DNA of 64,000 bases from Chrysopilus asiliformis (lineage: Eukaryota > Arthropoda > Insecta > Diptera > Rhagionidae), in NCBI GenBank assembly GCA_964034945.1, contig OZ035960.1, forward strand, positions 72,114,445 through 72,178,444, given 5' to 3'. Shown piece after piece: positions 33,275 to 45,374 of the stretch (position 1 is the stretch's first letter; every line of letters starts with the position of its first letter). A model generated the notes under the pieces. The model had not been told where the DNA came from and ran no database searches. It saw only the letters and a program-made list of their open reading frames with translations. Made by a program: the position numbers and the translations under genes.

Positions 33275-35043
33275 TGTAACAAGGACACCACGAAGCGATC
33301 TTGGATGTGCGTGGCTGCTCATGCCATCTACCCTTCGTGCCTTGGGGCAGTGTTGTTTGACGAATGCATACCCGAAATCAGGGACTAGCTCAGCTGCAGC
33401 AGGTTTAGTGAGTCCTTTTCGTCACAACACCACACCACACAGGTGGGTATGCAAATTATGGGGAGACGCATCACCGTGGAATGAGTTAGGCATCATTCGT
33501 GATACAAAACAAAAGTAAATAAAAAAGAATTATAAAAAAGAGAGGAATAAATCAAGGGGAAAGTGTTAAACGGACGGACTGTGGTAGCGGAGGTAGTGAC
33601 GGATGGCTGGCCCACCCCTATCTTGAGTTAGTTCTCAATCCATTAATAGTTTGACTCGCCATAAGCCAAGCTTCCCTATTTCAAATTCTCTTTTACAGAT
33701 CAATTATGTTCCAAACTCACATTGTTCGTTCATTGTGTCAATCACGACTTACCCCTTCCCAAAACAGAACATTCTCCCCAGCTTTAAACTTATTTAAACA
33801 TACTGATTAACTGATGCGCCATTCACAAATAAGAATGATAGAACTGTGTAAAAAAATTTTCATGTGTATTATTATTTATCTAAAAAAAACACTCATCATC
33901 CTCAAGATAACAAAACCCGATATATATTTTTATGATTGAATGTAAATGTACTTCTTTAATTCATAAGAAAAGAAAACTTAATACAAGTTGATACGCTTTT
34001 AGAGCATTTTATAAATCTTTCACTAACACAATTATTCAAATTTGTTTTAATCTACGTGCGTGGCCACTCAAATAATAATAGTAAATTCAAATTAATATAA
34101 AAATTAGCAAATTATAAAATTTTTAAGAAAAACAATATTTATAAATCTAGGTTAGTAAGGAATTTCAGGAATATGGGTTAATTCGGTGTAAAATTCGTAT
34201 ACGGGAACTTCCAGGATCCACGGTGTTGTGTTCAAGATAAAGTTTTTTCCGCTTTCGCAGTCTCAATGGTTGGCAACCGGTCCATTTTCTTTTTTTCTCC
34301 GGATAACGCCTTGGAATAACAAGTGGACTTGGCGGGAGTCCTCGGGCCTCAAGCCGAACAGGTAGGTGTGGAAGGAAAATAATAATGGTGGCGTACTTAC
34401 AAAATTGACCCACGTGTCAGGGGTGTACCGCACAAGGTGGCGTAAGGTTGGTCAATCGTCGTTGTTCCTCCTGCCGAATTTCCAGTACATCCGTTGAAAG
34501 AATGGAAGGGGTCTTTATCACCTTGTACTTGTCCCAATGGTTAAAGATGGTATCTCCGATCGAATTCTTCTGCTAACAAGATGTCTGCCACCGCCGATAT
34601 CCTTGATGAGCTAGTCGTTCCAAAAAAATCTTCCTTTCTCCCACGTGGAAACTCCTTGTTCTTCGGTTTTGTCCCCAAAATATAGGACGGATCAAGGTAG
34701 CGGAAAATTAGTGGTTTTCTAATTTCATTTATCCAAAACTTAAAAAAATAAAAAAATTATAAATTGCTCTTCGCGTCCGCTTTATACCAAATCCAAAAAC
34801 CAACAAAATACCGTCTTTTATTTTTCAACCAACTCGGATTCTGTTCAATCGTTTGGATGAAAGTAATGTTAGTTATTGTTTAACTACAGCTAGCAACATC
34901 ATTGTTTTTTTGCTCAGCGCGATAACAATAGTGAAACAAAGTCTTGAAAATCCATAGAAATATCAAACTACAGTGGAACCCGAATGAGTTGGATTGGGAC
35001 ATAATTTTTTTGTCTGTATTAAGGGAACATAGCGATCGTTACA
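33275..35043 (-). repeat. 5' LTR of the Gypsy element (right copy)
   Basis: 1769 bp, the promoter-bearing LTR in element orientation. It is nearly identical to the left LTR. Visible differences include a ggaagg versus ggacgg site near 34371 and one extra T in a T-run near 34905. Confidence 0.95.
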
Positions 35044-35047
35044 TATG

Positions 35048-35815
35048 GAAAGCATTTAAAATTCCCTTTTGAAATAAGACGAATTTGAAACACATCTAAT
35101 AGCTAAAACTTTCAAGTGTGTTTGTTTAAAAAAGTGTTTTTTTACGGAATATTGATTAATGTTGAAAATATCAAAGAAATATTTCTTTTAGTCATTTATT
35201 TACAAATTTAATGAAAGATTTTTTATATATTTGTATTTTTAACAACACATGTCAGTGAACTAATAAAAGTTTTATTATCGGCTTACGAATAGAATGTACC
35301 AATTAATTTTTTTTCTAACTACAAACGACATATAAGAGGTTTAATATTGGTAAACTTTAGGGGCGAAAAAGATCTAACAGAAATGTTAATTATAAAAATC
35401 GTAAATAATGTAACAGAAAAAATAACAGTATCCATTTTGAAAATGAATATATATGACATAAAATGGGGTGACAAATTATTATTTTTTGATTTTCTTCTGT
35501 AATAATAATATTAACGATGTTCAGACAAAAGAAAATTAACAGATATCTAAATTATCACAAAAAATGTAAGATATCTTAAATTAGTCAAAAGAAAAATGTT
35601 CAATGGAAAAATTATATTTGAAGTCGATTATATTTTCTCCTTCGTAGTGGCTCTCACACATTCTTTTACCTACACTTACTTCTGTGACCAGTTTATTCGA
35701 TTCGTTTTAATATTGTTCGAGTTTAACAGTAAACCGTTTCGTACCTCTGACAACTTCCGAGTGATTTTTTTTGCAACAATACGGAACATTGAATAAATAG
35801 TTGAATAGTAAAAAA
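35048..35815. other. Upstream spacer of H1 copy 5, right part
   Basis: The spacer resumes directly after the Gypsy target duplication and matches about 21788-22554. It keeps the conserved 200-bp block next to the gene, so the proximal H1 promoter is probably intact despite the insertion. Confidence 0.65.
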
Positions 35816-36481
35816 ATGGCCGAAAACACAGCTACTGAAACAGTCGCCGCACCGCCAGCAGAAGTGAAGAAAACTAAGAAAGCGGCGATTGGTGGAGCAA
35901 AGAAGGCTCCAAAAGCTAAACCAAATCATCCACCAACGTCTGACATGGTAAATAGTGCCATCAAAAATTTGAAAGAGCGTGGCGGTTCTTCATTGTCAGC
36001 TATAAAGAAATATTTGGCTGTCAATTATAAAGTTGATTCAGATAAATTGGCACCTTTCATCAAGAAATATTTAAAAGGAGCCGTAATCAGTGGCAAATTG
36101 ATTCAGACTAAAGGGAAGGGAGCTTCTGGGTCGTTCAAGCTGCCAGCTGGTGCTAAGGAGAAGGATCAAAAGGTCAAAAAATCCAAGCAACCAGCCACAG
36201 AAAAAAAAGTTGCCAAACCAAAGAAGAAAGCCACGAAGCCAGAAACTAAAAAGTCCACAGCAACTAAGAAGGCAGCGATCGGTGTGAAAAAGGACAAGAA
36301 AAAGGAGAGCGCCTCAGCAGCAAAAACTGCAAAGAAAAGTGGAGTAGTTAAGGCTAAACCAAAAGCGGCCCCAAAACAGAAGCCAACCAAACCAACGAAG
36401 GCAGCTGCTAAGAGTCCAAAAGCGCCTAAACCAAAAAAAGCCGCAGGTAAAGCTAAAAAACCAGTAGCTTCCAAAAAATAA
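35816..36481 (+). CDS. Histone H1, array copy 5
   Basis: A 221-residue linker histone with the same protein sequence as copy 4. Even its proximal upstream sequence shares the copy 4 variant tgattttttt near the start (others have tgaattttttt). It lies downstream of the Gypsy 5' LTR, which points away from it. It looks functional. Confidence 0.97.
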   Translation: MAENTATETVAAPPAEVKKTKKAAIGGAKKAPKAKPNHPPTSDMVNSAIKNLKERGGSSLSAIKKYLAVNYKVDSDKLAPFIKKYLKGAVISGKLIQTKGKGASGSFKLPAGAKEKDQKVKKSKQPATEKKVAKPKKKATKPETKKSTATKKAAIGVKKDKKKESASAAKTAKKSGVVKAKPKAAPKQKPTKPTKAAAKSPKAPKPKKAAGKAKKPVASKK

Positions 36482-37076
36482 TCTACTCAAATTGACATTT
36501 GGTAATCATAAAAAATGCATGAGTTTACCGCAACCAAATAAAGCTCTTCTCAGGGCTACCAAAAATATTTTTAAAGAGCATTCAAGTTACCGTATGATTT
36601 TGAAAATTCTCCTATTTTTTTAAAAGCTCTTATTTAGCTTACCTTTGTATCTGTTTGGCTGTCGGGGTCAAATCTTGCAATCCAATTTTGACCCGCTTCC
36701 CATCCAATTGACTTGAAAGTTTGCACACGTGCCATGACAATACTATATTTTCACTAGTCGGTTCTTGTAAGGACAAGCGAAGGTCCTGTAGGGATGACAT
36801 AATTATCATTGTCCTCAAATGTTCCGGAAAAAAACTCATCTCGGGGTTTTTGCGGTCGCTGAATCCGATTCTGGCATTAAGAAGTCTGTAACGATAACGG
36901 AAGATACTGTTGGGCTAAAGTGATTATGTTTTTCTTTTGGATTTTTAGTCATACTAATCAAATACAAAATGTCTAAAAAGAATAAAATTAAAAAAATTTT
37001 TTATTTAAATTAAAAATGCACTAAAATGGGAAAATATATATATAGAAATAGTAAAAAGCATAATTACTTTTACCTT
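36482..37076. other. Downstream spacer of H1 copy 5
   Basis: Same as the other downstream spacers up to the 'ttacttttacctt' word, where the MITE at 37077 is inserted. No gene is seen. Confidence 0.65.
36542..36580 (+). promoter_or_regulatory. Histone mRNA 3' stem-loop and downstream element, copy 5
   Basis: Standard 16-base stem-loop at 36542-36557 with ACC after it and AAAGAGC at about 36573. Confidence 0.9.
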
Positions 37077-37609
37077 GGGTGCGTTCCTTTATTCCCGAGT
37101 AAAGTAAAGGTTGGGTTTGTCAAAGTTAGAACAGCTGATTGCCAAAGTTGAAATTTTACCGACGTTAACTCTGATTAAAAGAACGCGATTTGGTTAACTT
37201 TGACAGCAGTGATGTGCACAACAATACATTAAAAATATGTCGGACCAATAAATAATCAAAGTAATCTTTTTGGGAGCTGCGGAAGTGTTTGAAAACCAAC
37301 AGAAGCTTTATATTGAAAACAATGAAATGGTAAATTTTATATAAAAACAAAACTCATTCAAAACTACGAGACGAATTGACAGTTGATTGACAGTTGTAAC
37401 CGTCTCGGTTAACTTTATCGCGTTCTTTAATTACAATTAAAGTTAACTTTCTCCAACTCAGCTCTCGAGCAGAGTTGAGAAAAGTAACTTTGACAGCTTA
37501 ACTTTGGCATTTAGGAACGGCAGTAAAGTTTACTGAGCGTTAACCGTAGGCATTTAAGAACGCATTTCTCTTTACCGCGGTTAACCACGGTTAATAAAGG
37601 AACGCACCC
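37077..37609. mobile_element. PIF/Harbinger-like MITE, 533 bp, unit 5
   Basis: The termini are GGGTGCGTTCCTTTATTCCC and the near complement ending AATAAAGGAACGCACCC. A 3-bp duplication CTT flanks it, and the empty site (tacctttt) is visible in units 3 and 4. Inside are repeated AACTTTG / GTTAACTTT words in both orientations. No transposase is present. The 3-bp duplication and G-rich end suggest PIF/Harbinger. Confidence 0.85.
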
Positions 37610-37628
37610 CTTTTAGTGCCTTTTTCTA

Positions 37629-38259
37629 TCTATATATATAAAAATGGATGTTTGTATGTCTGTCTGTCCGTTTGAGATTACAAAACTCAAAAACTACTGG
37701 ACCGATTTTTACGCGGTTTTTTGCAAAATGATCTGTGTTGCCAGGAGCAGGTTTTTAGCTATGTAGATTTTTTAAATTCGAAACGGCAGGTCCTGTAAGG
37801 ATAATGAAAATATCCTCTTTCCCATTTTTCCCTGGAAAAATTTGCATTATAGGCTTTTGGGGGTCGCTGATCACGAATCCGGTATTAGATTTTCAAAATT
37901 CGAAACAGAAGGTCCTGTAAGGATACCGCCAATATCCTTTTTCCAGTTTTTCCTGGGAAAAATTTGCATTATAGGGTTTTTCGGATCGCTGATCACGAAT
38001 CCGGTATTAGATTTTCAAAATTCGAAACGGAGGGTCCTGAAAGAATAACGGAAGTATCCTTTTTCCCATTTTTCCCCGGAAAATTGGCATTATGTTTGGG
38101 ATCGCTGATCACGAATCCAATATTAGATTTTCAAAATTCGAAACGGAAGTTCCTATAAGAATAACATTTTTTCCCAAAACTTTTTAAATTATTTATGGTT
38201 TTTTGGCATTCTAAAATTTACACAAAAAAACTTTTAGCTGCCAACGAAGGGTCTGCTAG
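37629..38259 (+). mobile_element. Helitron-like family A, copy 5
   Basis: TCTATATATATAAAAATGG start and GGGTCTGCTAG end. About three diverged minisatellite monomers, including a 'ggataccgccaatatcc' variant also found in copies 6 and 8. No coding capacity. Confidence 0.8.
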
Positions 38260-38332
38260 TATATATATATATATAAATTTTTTTACCATAAATTGTTCAC
38301 GATAAATTGTTTACGATAAATTGACGCCAATT

Positions 38333-38700
38333 TACATTTCTCCCAACCAATCAATAAATACAATTATTGAATTTATCTACGATAATTTGCTAAAGTACAC
38401 ATCAGAAATATCGCGGATTTTTAAAAAGATTACAATAAAATTCCTATGATTTTAAGTGGAAATTTTAATGTGAATTTTGCATTGGATACATCGCTCCCTT
38501 TGATTGAGTTCCTCAACACCAAATTAAATTTAAAAATGAGCTCCAGTCGCACTGAATCGACAACAAGATCGAAAACAGTAATTGACGCTGTATTTCAAAG
38601 ATATATTGATCAAACCCAAACCAAAGCATTCATTTTATACTTTAGTTATCATAAGCCGCTCGTGTCATTTATTGAAATTGAAAACAAAGAGTCTGAATAA
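38333..38700 (+). pseudogene. EEP endonuclease fragment, unit 5
   Basis: Same 368-bp fragment with the methionine before ILSGNFN retained, TSLPL in place of TALPL, and KMSSSR in place of KMCSSR. The frameshift upstream of the GNFN block is present. Confidence 0.72.
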
Positions 38701-40098
38701 AAATATAATATGACTTTTGAACGCGGTACCAATATTATAATAAATAAACGCTATAACTATCCCACACCTGATACCGCATTCGTCTCATTCTCTCGCTGTA
38801 TAGTTTTCCTAAGGTTTGACTTCTACCGCGTGTGCATTGCACACACATGTTTTTTAAAGTTCTAATCCTTTTAAAAAAAACCCGCTTGATTGATCTCTTA
38901 TTAATTTTCACAATATTATAAGATAGTTGTTGCGAAACTCGTCATTTTGTTGCATTAGGCATAGTACAAGGAAGTTTAGAAAATTAGTTCCTGAGTAAGT
39001 GGCTTTAATAGTTGCCTGTTAAAAGTTACAGAAATTTTCTACACAAGTAATTTTCGACAGCGCAGAACATTTTTAAATTTTCTTAGATACATATATATTC
39101 GAAAATCACTAATTTGAAAATCGAAAAAAAAACCAAAATGAAGCAATGTTATAGTTGATAATGATTATTTCGTTTATTGAATAAGTTACTAATTGTAAAA
39201 CACAAAGTGGATTTTTTACACGATAAATCAATTTGATGTTATTTAATATAAAGTTCTGTTATCAATCTAATGCAGAAAAGAACCTATTTTTATTTAAACT
39301 ATGTTGTAATGGAAATTTTTTATCAAATATGGAAAGCATTTAAAATTCCCTTTTGAAATAAGACGAATTTGAAACACATCTAATAGCTAAAACTTTCAAG
39401 TGTGTTTGTTTAAAAAAGTGTTTTTTTACGGAATATTGATTAATGTTGAAAATATCAAAGAAATATTTCTTTTAGTCATTTATTTACAAATTTAATGAAA
39501 GATTTTTTATATATTTGTATTTTTAACAACACATGTCAGTGAACTAATAAAAGTTTTATTATCGGCTTACGAATACAATGTACCAATTAATTTTTTTTCT
39601 AACTACAAACGACATATAAGAGGTTTAATATTGGTAAACTTTAGGGGCGAAAAAGATCTAACAGAAATGTTAATTATAAAAATCGTAAATAATGTAACGG
39701 AAAAAATAACAGTATCCATTTTGAAAATGAATATATATGACATAAAATGGGGTGACAAATTATTATTTTTTGATTTTCTTCTGTAATAATAATATTAACG
39801 ATGTTCAGACAAAAGAAAATTAACAGATATCTAAATTATCACAAAAAATGTAAGATATCTTAAATTAGTCAAAAGAAAAATGTTCAATGGAAAAATTATA
39901 TTTGAAGTCGATTATATTTTCTCCTTCGTAGTGGCTCTCACACATTCTTTTACCTACACTTACTTCTGTGACCAGTTTATTCGATTCGTTTTAATATTGT
40001 TCGAGTTTAACAGTAAACCGTTTCGTACCTCTGACAACTTCCGAGTGAATTTTTTTGCAACAATACGGAACATTGAATAAATAGTTGAATAGTAAAAA
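38701..40098. other. Upstream spacer of H1 copy 6
   Basis: Standard 1.4-kb AT-rich spacer with no gene. One A fewer precedes the H1 start, which changes the upstream frame and confirms that translation starts at MAENTATE. Confidence 0.6.
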
Positions 40099-40764
40099 AT
40101 GGCCGAAAACACAGCTACTGAAAAAGTAGCCACACCGCCAGCAGAAGTGAAGAAAACTAAGAAAGCGGCGATTGGTGGAGCAAAGAAGGCTCCAAAAGCT
40201 AAACCAAATCATCCACCAACGTCTGACATGGTAAATAGTGCCATCAAAAATTTGAAAGAGCGTGGCGGTTCTTCATTGTCAGCTATAAAGAAATATTTGG
40301 CTGTCAATTATAAAGTTGATTCAGATAAATTGGCACCTTTCATCAAGAAATATTTAAAAGGAGCCGTAATCAGTGGCAAATTGATTCAGACTAAAGGGAA
40401 GGGAGCTTCTGGTTCGTTCAAGCTGCCAGCTGGTGCTAAGGAGAAGGATCAAAAGGTCAAAAAATCCAAGCAACCAGCCACAGAAAAAAAAGTTGCCAAA
40501 CCAAAGAAGAAAGCCACGAAGCCAGAAACTAAAAAGTCCACAGCAACTAAGAAGGCAGCGATCGGTGTGAAAAAGGACAAGAAAAAGGAGAGCACCTCAG
40601 CAGCAAAAACTGCAAAGAAAAGTGGAGTAGTTAAGGCTAAACCAAAAGCGGCCCCAAAACAGAAGCCAACCAAACCAACGAAGGCAGCTGCTAAGAGTCC
40701 AAAAGCGCCTAAACCAAAAAAAGCCGCAGGTAAAGCTAAAAAACCAGTAGCTTCCAAAAAATAA
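40099..40764 (+). CDS. Histone H1, array copy 6
   Basis: A 221-residue linker histone of the core type. Private changes lie in the N-terminal tail (TEKVATPP instead of TETVAAPP) and in the C-terminal tail (KESTSAAK instead of KESASAAK). The globular domain equals copies 4 and 5. It is intronless, with a normal stem-loop downstream. Confidence 0.96.
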   Translation: MAENTATEKVATPPAEVKKTKKAAIGGAKKAPKAKPNHPPTSDMVNSAIKNLKERGGSSLSAIKKYLAVNYKVDSDKLAPFIKKYLKGAVISGKLIQTKGKGASGSFKLPAGAKEKDQKVKKSKQPATEKKVAKPKKKATKPETKKSTATKKAAIGVKKDKKKESTSAAKTAKKSGVVKAKPKAAPKQKPTKPTKAAAKSPKAPKPKKAAGKAKKPVASKK

Positions 40765-41374
40765 TCTACTCAAATTGACATTTGGTAATCATAAAAAATG
40801 CATGAGTTTACCGCAACCAAATAAAGCTCTTCTCAGGGCTACCAAAAATATTTTTAAAGAGCATTCAAGTTACCGTATGATTTTGAAAATTCTCCTATTT
40901 TTTTAAAAGCTCTTATTTAGCTTACCTTTGTATCTGTTTGGCTGTCGGGGTCAAATCTTGCAATCCAATTTTGACCCGCTTCCCATCCAATTGACTTGAA
41001 AGTTTGCACACGTGCCATGACAATACTATATTTTCACTAGTCGGTTCTTGTAAGGACAAGCGAAGGTCCTGTAGGGATGACATAATTATCATTGTCCTCA
41101 AATGTTCCGGAAAAAAACTCATCTCGGGGTTTTTGCGGTCGCTGAATCCGATTCTGGCATTAAGAAGTCTGTAACGATAACGGAAGATACTGTTGGGCTA
41201 AAGTGATTATGTTTTTCTTTTGGATTTTTAGTCATACTAATCAAATACAAAATGTCTAAAAAGAATAAAATTAAAAAAATATTTTATTAAAAATTTTTTT
41301 ATTTAAATTAAAAATGCACTAAAATGGGAAAATATATATATAGAAATAGTAAAAAGCATAATTACTTTTACCTT
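40765..41374. other. Downstream spacer of H1 copy 6
   Basis: Matches the copy 5 downstream spacer up to the MITE insertion. No gene. Confidence 0.65.
40825..40863 (+). promoter_or_regulatory. Histone mRNA 3' stem-loop and downstream element, copy 6
   Basis: Standard 16-base stem-loop at 40825-40840 and AAAGAGC about 16 bases later. Confidence 0.9.
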
Positions 41375-41907
41375 GGGTGCGTTCCTTTATTCCCGAGTAA
41401 AGTAAAGGTTGGGTTTGTCAAAGTTAGAACAGCTGATTGCCAAAGTTGAAATTTTACCGACGTTAACTCTGATTAAAAGAACGCGATTTGGTTAACTTTG
41501 ACAGCAGTGATGTGCACAACAATACATTAAAAATATGTCGGACCAATAAATAATCAAAGTAATCTTTTTGGGAGCTGCGGAAGTGTTTGAAAACCAACAG
41601 AAGCTTTATATTGAAAACAATGAAATGGTAAATTTTATATAAAAACAAAACTCATTCAAAACTACGAGACGAATTGACAGTTGATTGACAGTTGTAACCG
41701 TCTCGGTTAACTTTATCGCGTTCTTTAATTACAATTAAAGTTAACTTTCTCCAACTCAGCTCTCGAGCAGAGTTGAGAAAAGTAACTTTGACAGCTTAAC
41801 TTTGGCATTTAGGAACGGCAGTAAAGTTTACTGAGCGTTAACCGTAGGCATTTAAGAACGCATTTCTCTTTACCGCGGTTAACCACGGTTAATAAAGGAA
41901 CGCACCC
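41375..41907. mobile_element. PIF/Harbinger-like MITE, 533 bp, unit 6
   Basis: Same length, same site and same CTT duplication as the 37077-37609 element. The two copies descend from one insertion that was copied along with the H1 unit. Confidence 0.85.
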
Positions 41908-41926
41908 CTTTTAGTGCCTTTTTCTA

Positions 41927-42435
41927 TCTATATATATAAAAATGGATGTTTGTATGTCTGTCTGTCCGTTTGAGATTACAAAACTCAAAAACTACTGGAC
42001 CGATTTTTACGCGGTTTTTTGCAAAATGATCTGTGTTGCCAGGAGCAGGTTTTTAGCTATGTAGATTTTCAAAATTCGAAACAGAAGGTCCTGTAAGGAT
42101 ACCGCCAATATCCTTTTTCCAGTTTTTCCTGGGAAAAATTTGCATTATAGGGTTTTTCGGATCGCTGATCACGAATCCGGTATTAGATTTTCAAAATTCG
42201 AAACGGAGGGTCCTGAAAGAATAACGGAAGTATCCTTTTTCCCATTTTTCCCCGGAAAATTGGCATTATGTTTGGGATCGCTGATCACGAATCCAATATT
42301 AGATTTTCAAAATTCGAAACGGAAGTTCCTATAAGAATAACATTTTTTCCCAAAACTTTTTAAATTATTTATGGTTTTTTGGCATTCTAAAATTTACACA
42401 AAAAAACTTTTAGCTGCCAACGAAGGGTCTGCTAG
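41927..42435 (+). mobile_element. Helitron-like family A, copy 6
   Basis: The shortest complete copy at 509 bp. It has the same ends as copy 5 but one minisatellite monomer fewer (about two remain), so the monomer number changed after units 5 and 6 separated. Confidence 0.8.
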
Positions 42436-42512
42436 TATATATATATATATATATAAATTTTTTTACCATAAATTGTTCACGATAAATTGTTTACGATAAA
42501 TTGACGCCAATT

Positions 42513-42880
42513 TACATTTCTCCCAACCAATCAATAAATACAATTATTGAATTTATCTACGATAATTTGCTAAAGTACACATCAGAAATATCGCGGATTT
42601 TTAAAAAGATTACAATAAAATTCCTATGATTTTAAGTGGAAATTTTAATGTGAATTTTGCATTGGATACATCGCTCCCTTTGATTGAGTTCCTCAACACC
42701 AAATTAAATTTAAAAATGTGCTCCAGTCGCACTGAATCGACAACAAGATCGAAAACAGTAATTGACGCTGTATTTCAAAGATATATTGATCAAACCCAAA
42801 CCAAAGCATTCATTTTATACTTTAGTTATCATAAGCCGCTCGTGTCATTTATTGAAATTGAAAACAAAGAGTCTGAATAA
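42513..42880 (+). pseudogene. EEP endonuclease fragment, unit 6
   Basis: Same fragment, nearly identical to unit 5 (TSLPL shared) but with KMCSSR restored. It has the same frameshift and the same SYHKPLVSF end. Confidence 0.72.
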
Positions 42881-44280
42881 AAATATAATATGACTTTTGA
42901 ACGCGGTACCAATATTATAATAAATAAACGCTATAACTATCCCACACCTGATACCGCATTCGTCTCATTCTCTCGCTGTTTAGTTTTCCTAAGGTTTGAC
43001 TTCTACCGCGTGTGCATTGCACACACATGTTTTTTAAAGTTCTAATCCTTTTAAAAAAAAACCCGCTTGATTGATCTCTTATTAATTTTCACAATATTAT
43101 AAGATATTTGTTGCGAAACTCGTCATTTTGTTGCATTAGGCATAGTACAAGGAAGTTTAGAAAATTAGTTCCTGAGTAAGTGGCTTTAATAGTTGCCTGT
43201 TAAAAGTTACAGAAATTTTCTACACAAGTAATTTTCGACAGCGCAGAACATTTTTAAATTTTCTTAGATACATATATATTCGAAAATCACTAATTTGAAA
43301 ATCGAAAAAAAAACCAAAATGAAGCAATGTTATAGTTGATAATGATTATTTCGTTTATTGAATAAGTTACTAATTGTAAAACACAAAGTGGATTTTTTAC
43401 ACGATAAATCAATTTGATGTTATTTAATATAAAGTTCTGTTATCAATCTAATGCAGAAAAGAACCTATTTTTATTTAAACTATGTTGTAATGGAAATTTT
43501 TTATCAAATATGGAAAGCATTTAAAATTCCCTTTTGAAATAAGACGAATTTGAAACACATCTAATAGCTAAAACTTTCAAGTGTGTTTGTTTAAAAAAGT
43601 GTTTTTTTACGGAATATTGATTAATGTTGAAAATATCAAAGAAATATTTCTTTTAGTCATTTATTTACAAATTTAATGAAAGATTTTTTATATATTTGTA
43701 TTTTTAACAACACATGTCAGTGAACTAATAAAAGTTTTATTATCGGCTTACGAATACAATGTACCAATTAATTTTTTTTCTAACTACAAACGACATATAA
43801 GAGGTTTAATATTGGTAAACTTTAGGGGCGAAAAAGATCTAACAGAAATGTTAATTATAAAAATCGTAAATAATGTAACGGAAAAAATAACAGTATCCAT
43901 TTTGAAAATGAATATATATGACATAAAATGGGGTGACAAATTATTATTTTTTGATTTTCTTCTGTAATAATAATATTAACGATGTTCAGACAAAAGAAAA
44001 TTAACAGATATCTAAATTATCACAAAAAATGTAAGATATCTTAAATTAGTTAAAAGAAAAATGTTCAATGGAAAAATTATATTTGAAGTCGATTATATTT
44101 TCTCCTTCGTAGTGGCTCTCACACATTCTTTTACCTACACTTACTTCTGTGACCAGTTTATTCGATTCGTTTTAATATTGTTCGAGTTTAACAGTAAACC
44201 GTTTCGTACCTCTGACAACTTCCGAGTGAATTTTTTTGCAACAATACGGAACATTGAATATATAGTTGAATAGTAAAAAA
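42881..44280. other. Upstream spacer of H1 copy 7
   Basis: Standard AT-rich spacer without a gene. Close to the gene there is a small change: aatatatag replaces aataaatag just before the start. Confidence 0.6.
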
Positions 44281-44946
44281 ATGGCCGAAAACACAGCTAC
44301 TGAAACAGTAGCCGCACCGCCGGCAGAAGTGAAAAAAACTAAGAAAGCGACGGTTGGTGGAGCAAAGAAGGCTCCAAAAGCTAAACCAAATCATCCACCA
44401 ACGTCTGACATGGTAAATAGTGCCATCAAAAATTTGAAAGAGCGTGGTGGTTCTTCATTGTCAGCTATAAAGAAATATTTGGCTGTCAATTATAAAGTTG
44501 ATTCAGATAAATTGGCACCTTTCATCAAGAAATATTTAAAAGTAGCCGTAACCAGTGGCACATTGATTCAGACCAAAGGGAAGGGAGCTTCTGGTTCATT
44601 CAAGCTGCCAGCTGGTGCTAAGGAGAAAGGTCAAAAGGTCAAAAAATCCAAGCAACCAGCCACAGAAAAAAAAGTTGCCAAACCAAAGAAGAAAGCCACA
44701 AAGCCAGAAACTAAAAAGTCCACAGCAACTAAGAAGGCAGCGATCGGTGTGAAAAAAGACAAGAAAAAGGAGAGCGCCTCAGCAGCAAAAACTGCAAAGA
44801 AAAGTGGAGTAGTTAAGGCTAAACCAAAAGCGGCCCCAAAACAGAAGCCAACCAAACCAACGAAGGCAGCTGCTAAGAGTCCAAAAGCGCCTAAACCAAA
44901 AAAAGCCGCAGGTAAAGCTAAAAAACCAGTAGCTTCCAAAAAATAA
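44281..44946 (+). CDS. Histone H1, array copy 7 (right-edge type)
   Basis: A 221-residue linker histone. It differs from the core copies at KATVGG in the N-terminal tail, at V88 in place of G88, at T91 and T94 (as in copy 1), and at KEKGQKV in place of KEKDQKV. V88 and the T91/T94 pair lie in the last part of the globular domain, close to the GKGASGSF turn. It is intronless and open, with an intact stem-loop, so it is probably expressed. Confidence 0.96.
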   Translation: MAENTATETVAAPPAEVKKTKKATVGGAKKAPKAKPNHPPTSDMVNSAIKNLKERGGSSLSAIKKYLAVNYKVDSDKLAPFIKKYLKVAVTSGTLIQTKGKGASGSFKLPAGAKEKGQKVKKSKQPATEKKVAKPKKKATKPETKKSTATKKAAIGVKKDKKKESASAAKTAKKSGVVKAKPKAAPKQKPTKPTKAAAKSPKAPKPKKAAGKAKKPVASKK

Positions 44947-45221
44947 TCTACTCAAATTGACATTTGGTAATCATAAAAAATGCATGAGTTTACCGCAACC
45001 AAATAAAGCTCTTCTCAGGGCTACCAAAAATATTTTTAAAGAGCATTCAAGTTACCGTATGATTTTGAAAATTCTCCTATTTTTTTAAAAGCTCTTATTT
45101 AGCTTACCTTTGTATCTGTTTGGCTGTCGGGGTCAAATCTTGCAATCCAATTTTGAACCGCTTCCCATCCAATTGACTTGAAAGTTTGCACACGTCCCAT
45201 GACAATACTATATTTTCACTA
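44947..45221. other. Downstream spacer of H1 copy 7, left part
   Basis: Standard spacer, interrupted at 45222 by a Tc1/mariner element and resumed at 47656. No gene. Confidence 0.65.
45007..45045 (+). promoter_or_regulatory. Histone mRNA 3' stem-loop and downstream element, copy 7
   Basis: Standard 16-base stem-loop at 45007-45022 with AAAGAGC at about 45038. Confidence 0.9.
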
Positions 45222-45374
45222 AGGACTGGACACGAAATAAAGTGCACACTTAAAATTTGGTTTAAATTTAAACTCGCAGGTTAATATTTGATGTAAGTAG
45301 GTTTGTTGTGTTCTGTCAAGTTTATATTTTTATTAGTGCTTGGTTTTTAAGCTTAATCTATAAACAAAAAAGAC

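Larger units (their letters stand above)
25551..35043 (-). mobile_element. Full-length Gypsy-type LTR retrotransposon, 9.5 kb
   Basis: Two LTRs of 1768 and 1769 bp enclose gag and pol on the minus strand. The LTR ends are TGTAAC and GTTACA, and a 4-bp duplication TATG flanks the element (25547-25550 and 35044-35047). It has a tRNA-Lys type primer site and no env frame. Gag and pol are both open. The target is the upstream spacer of H1 copy 5, about 770 bp before its start. The long LTRs and Lys primer bring the Osvaldo/Ulysses branch to mind, but that placement is a guess. Confidence 0.95.

Noticed and set aside
10649..45022. Core histone genes hidden in the spacers
   Set aside because: Both strands were read for H3, H4, H2A and H2B frames of about 100-136 codons. 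None is present, and the spacers are explained by repeats and AT-rich DNA.
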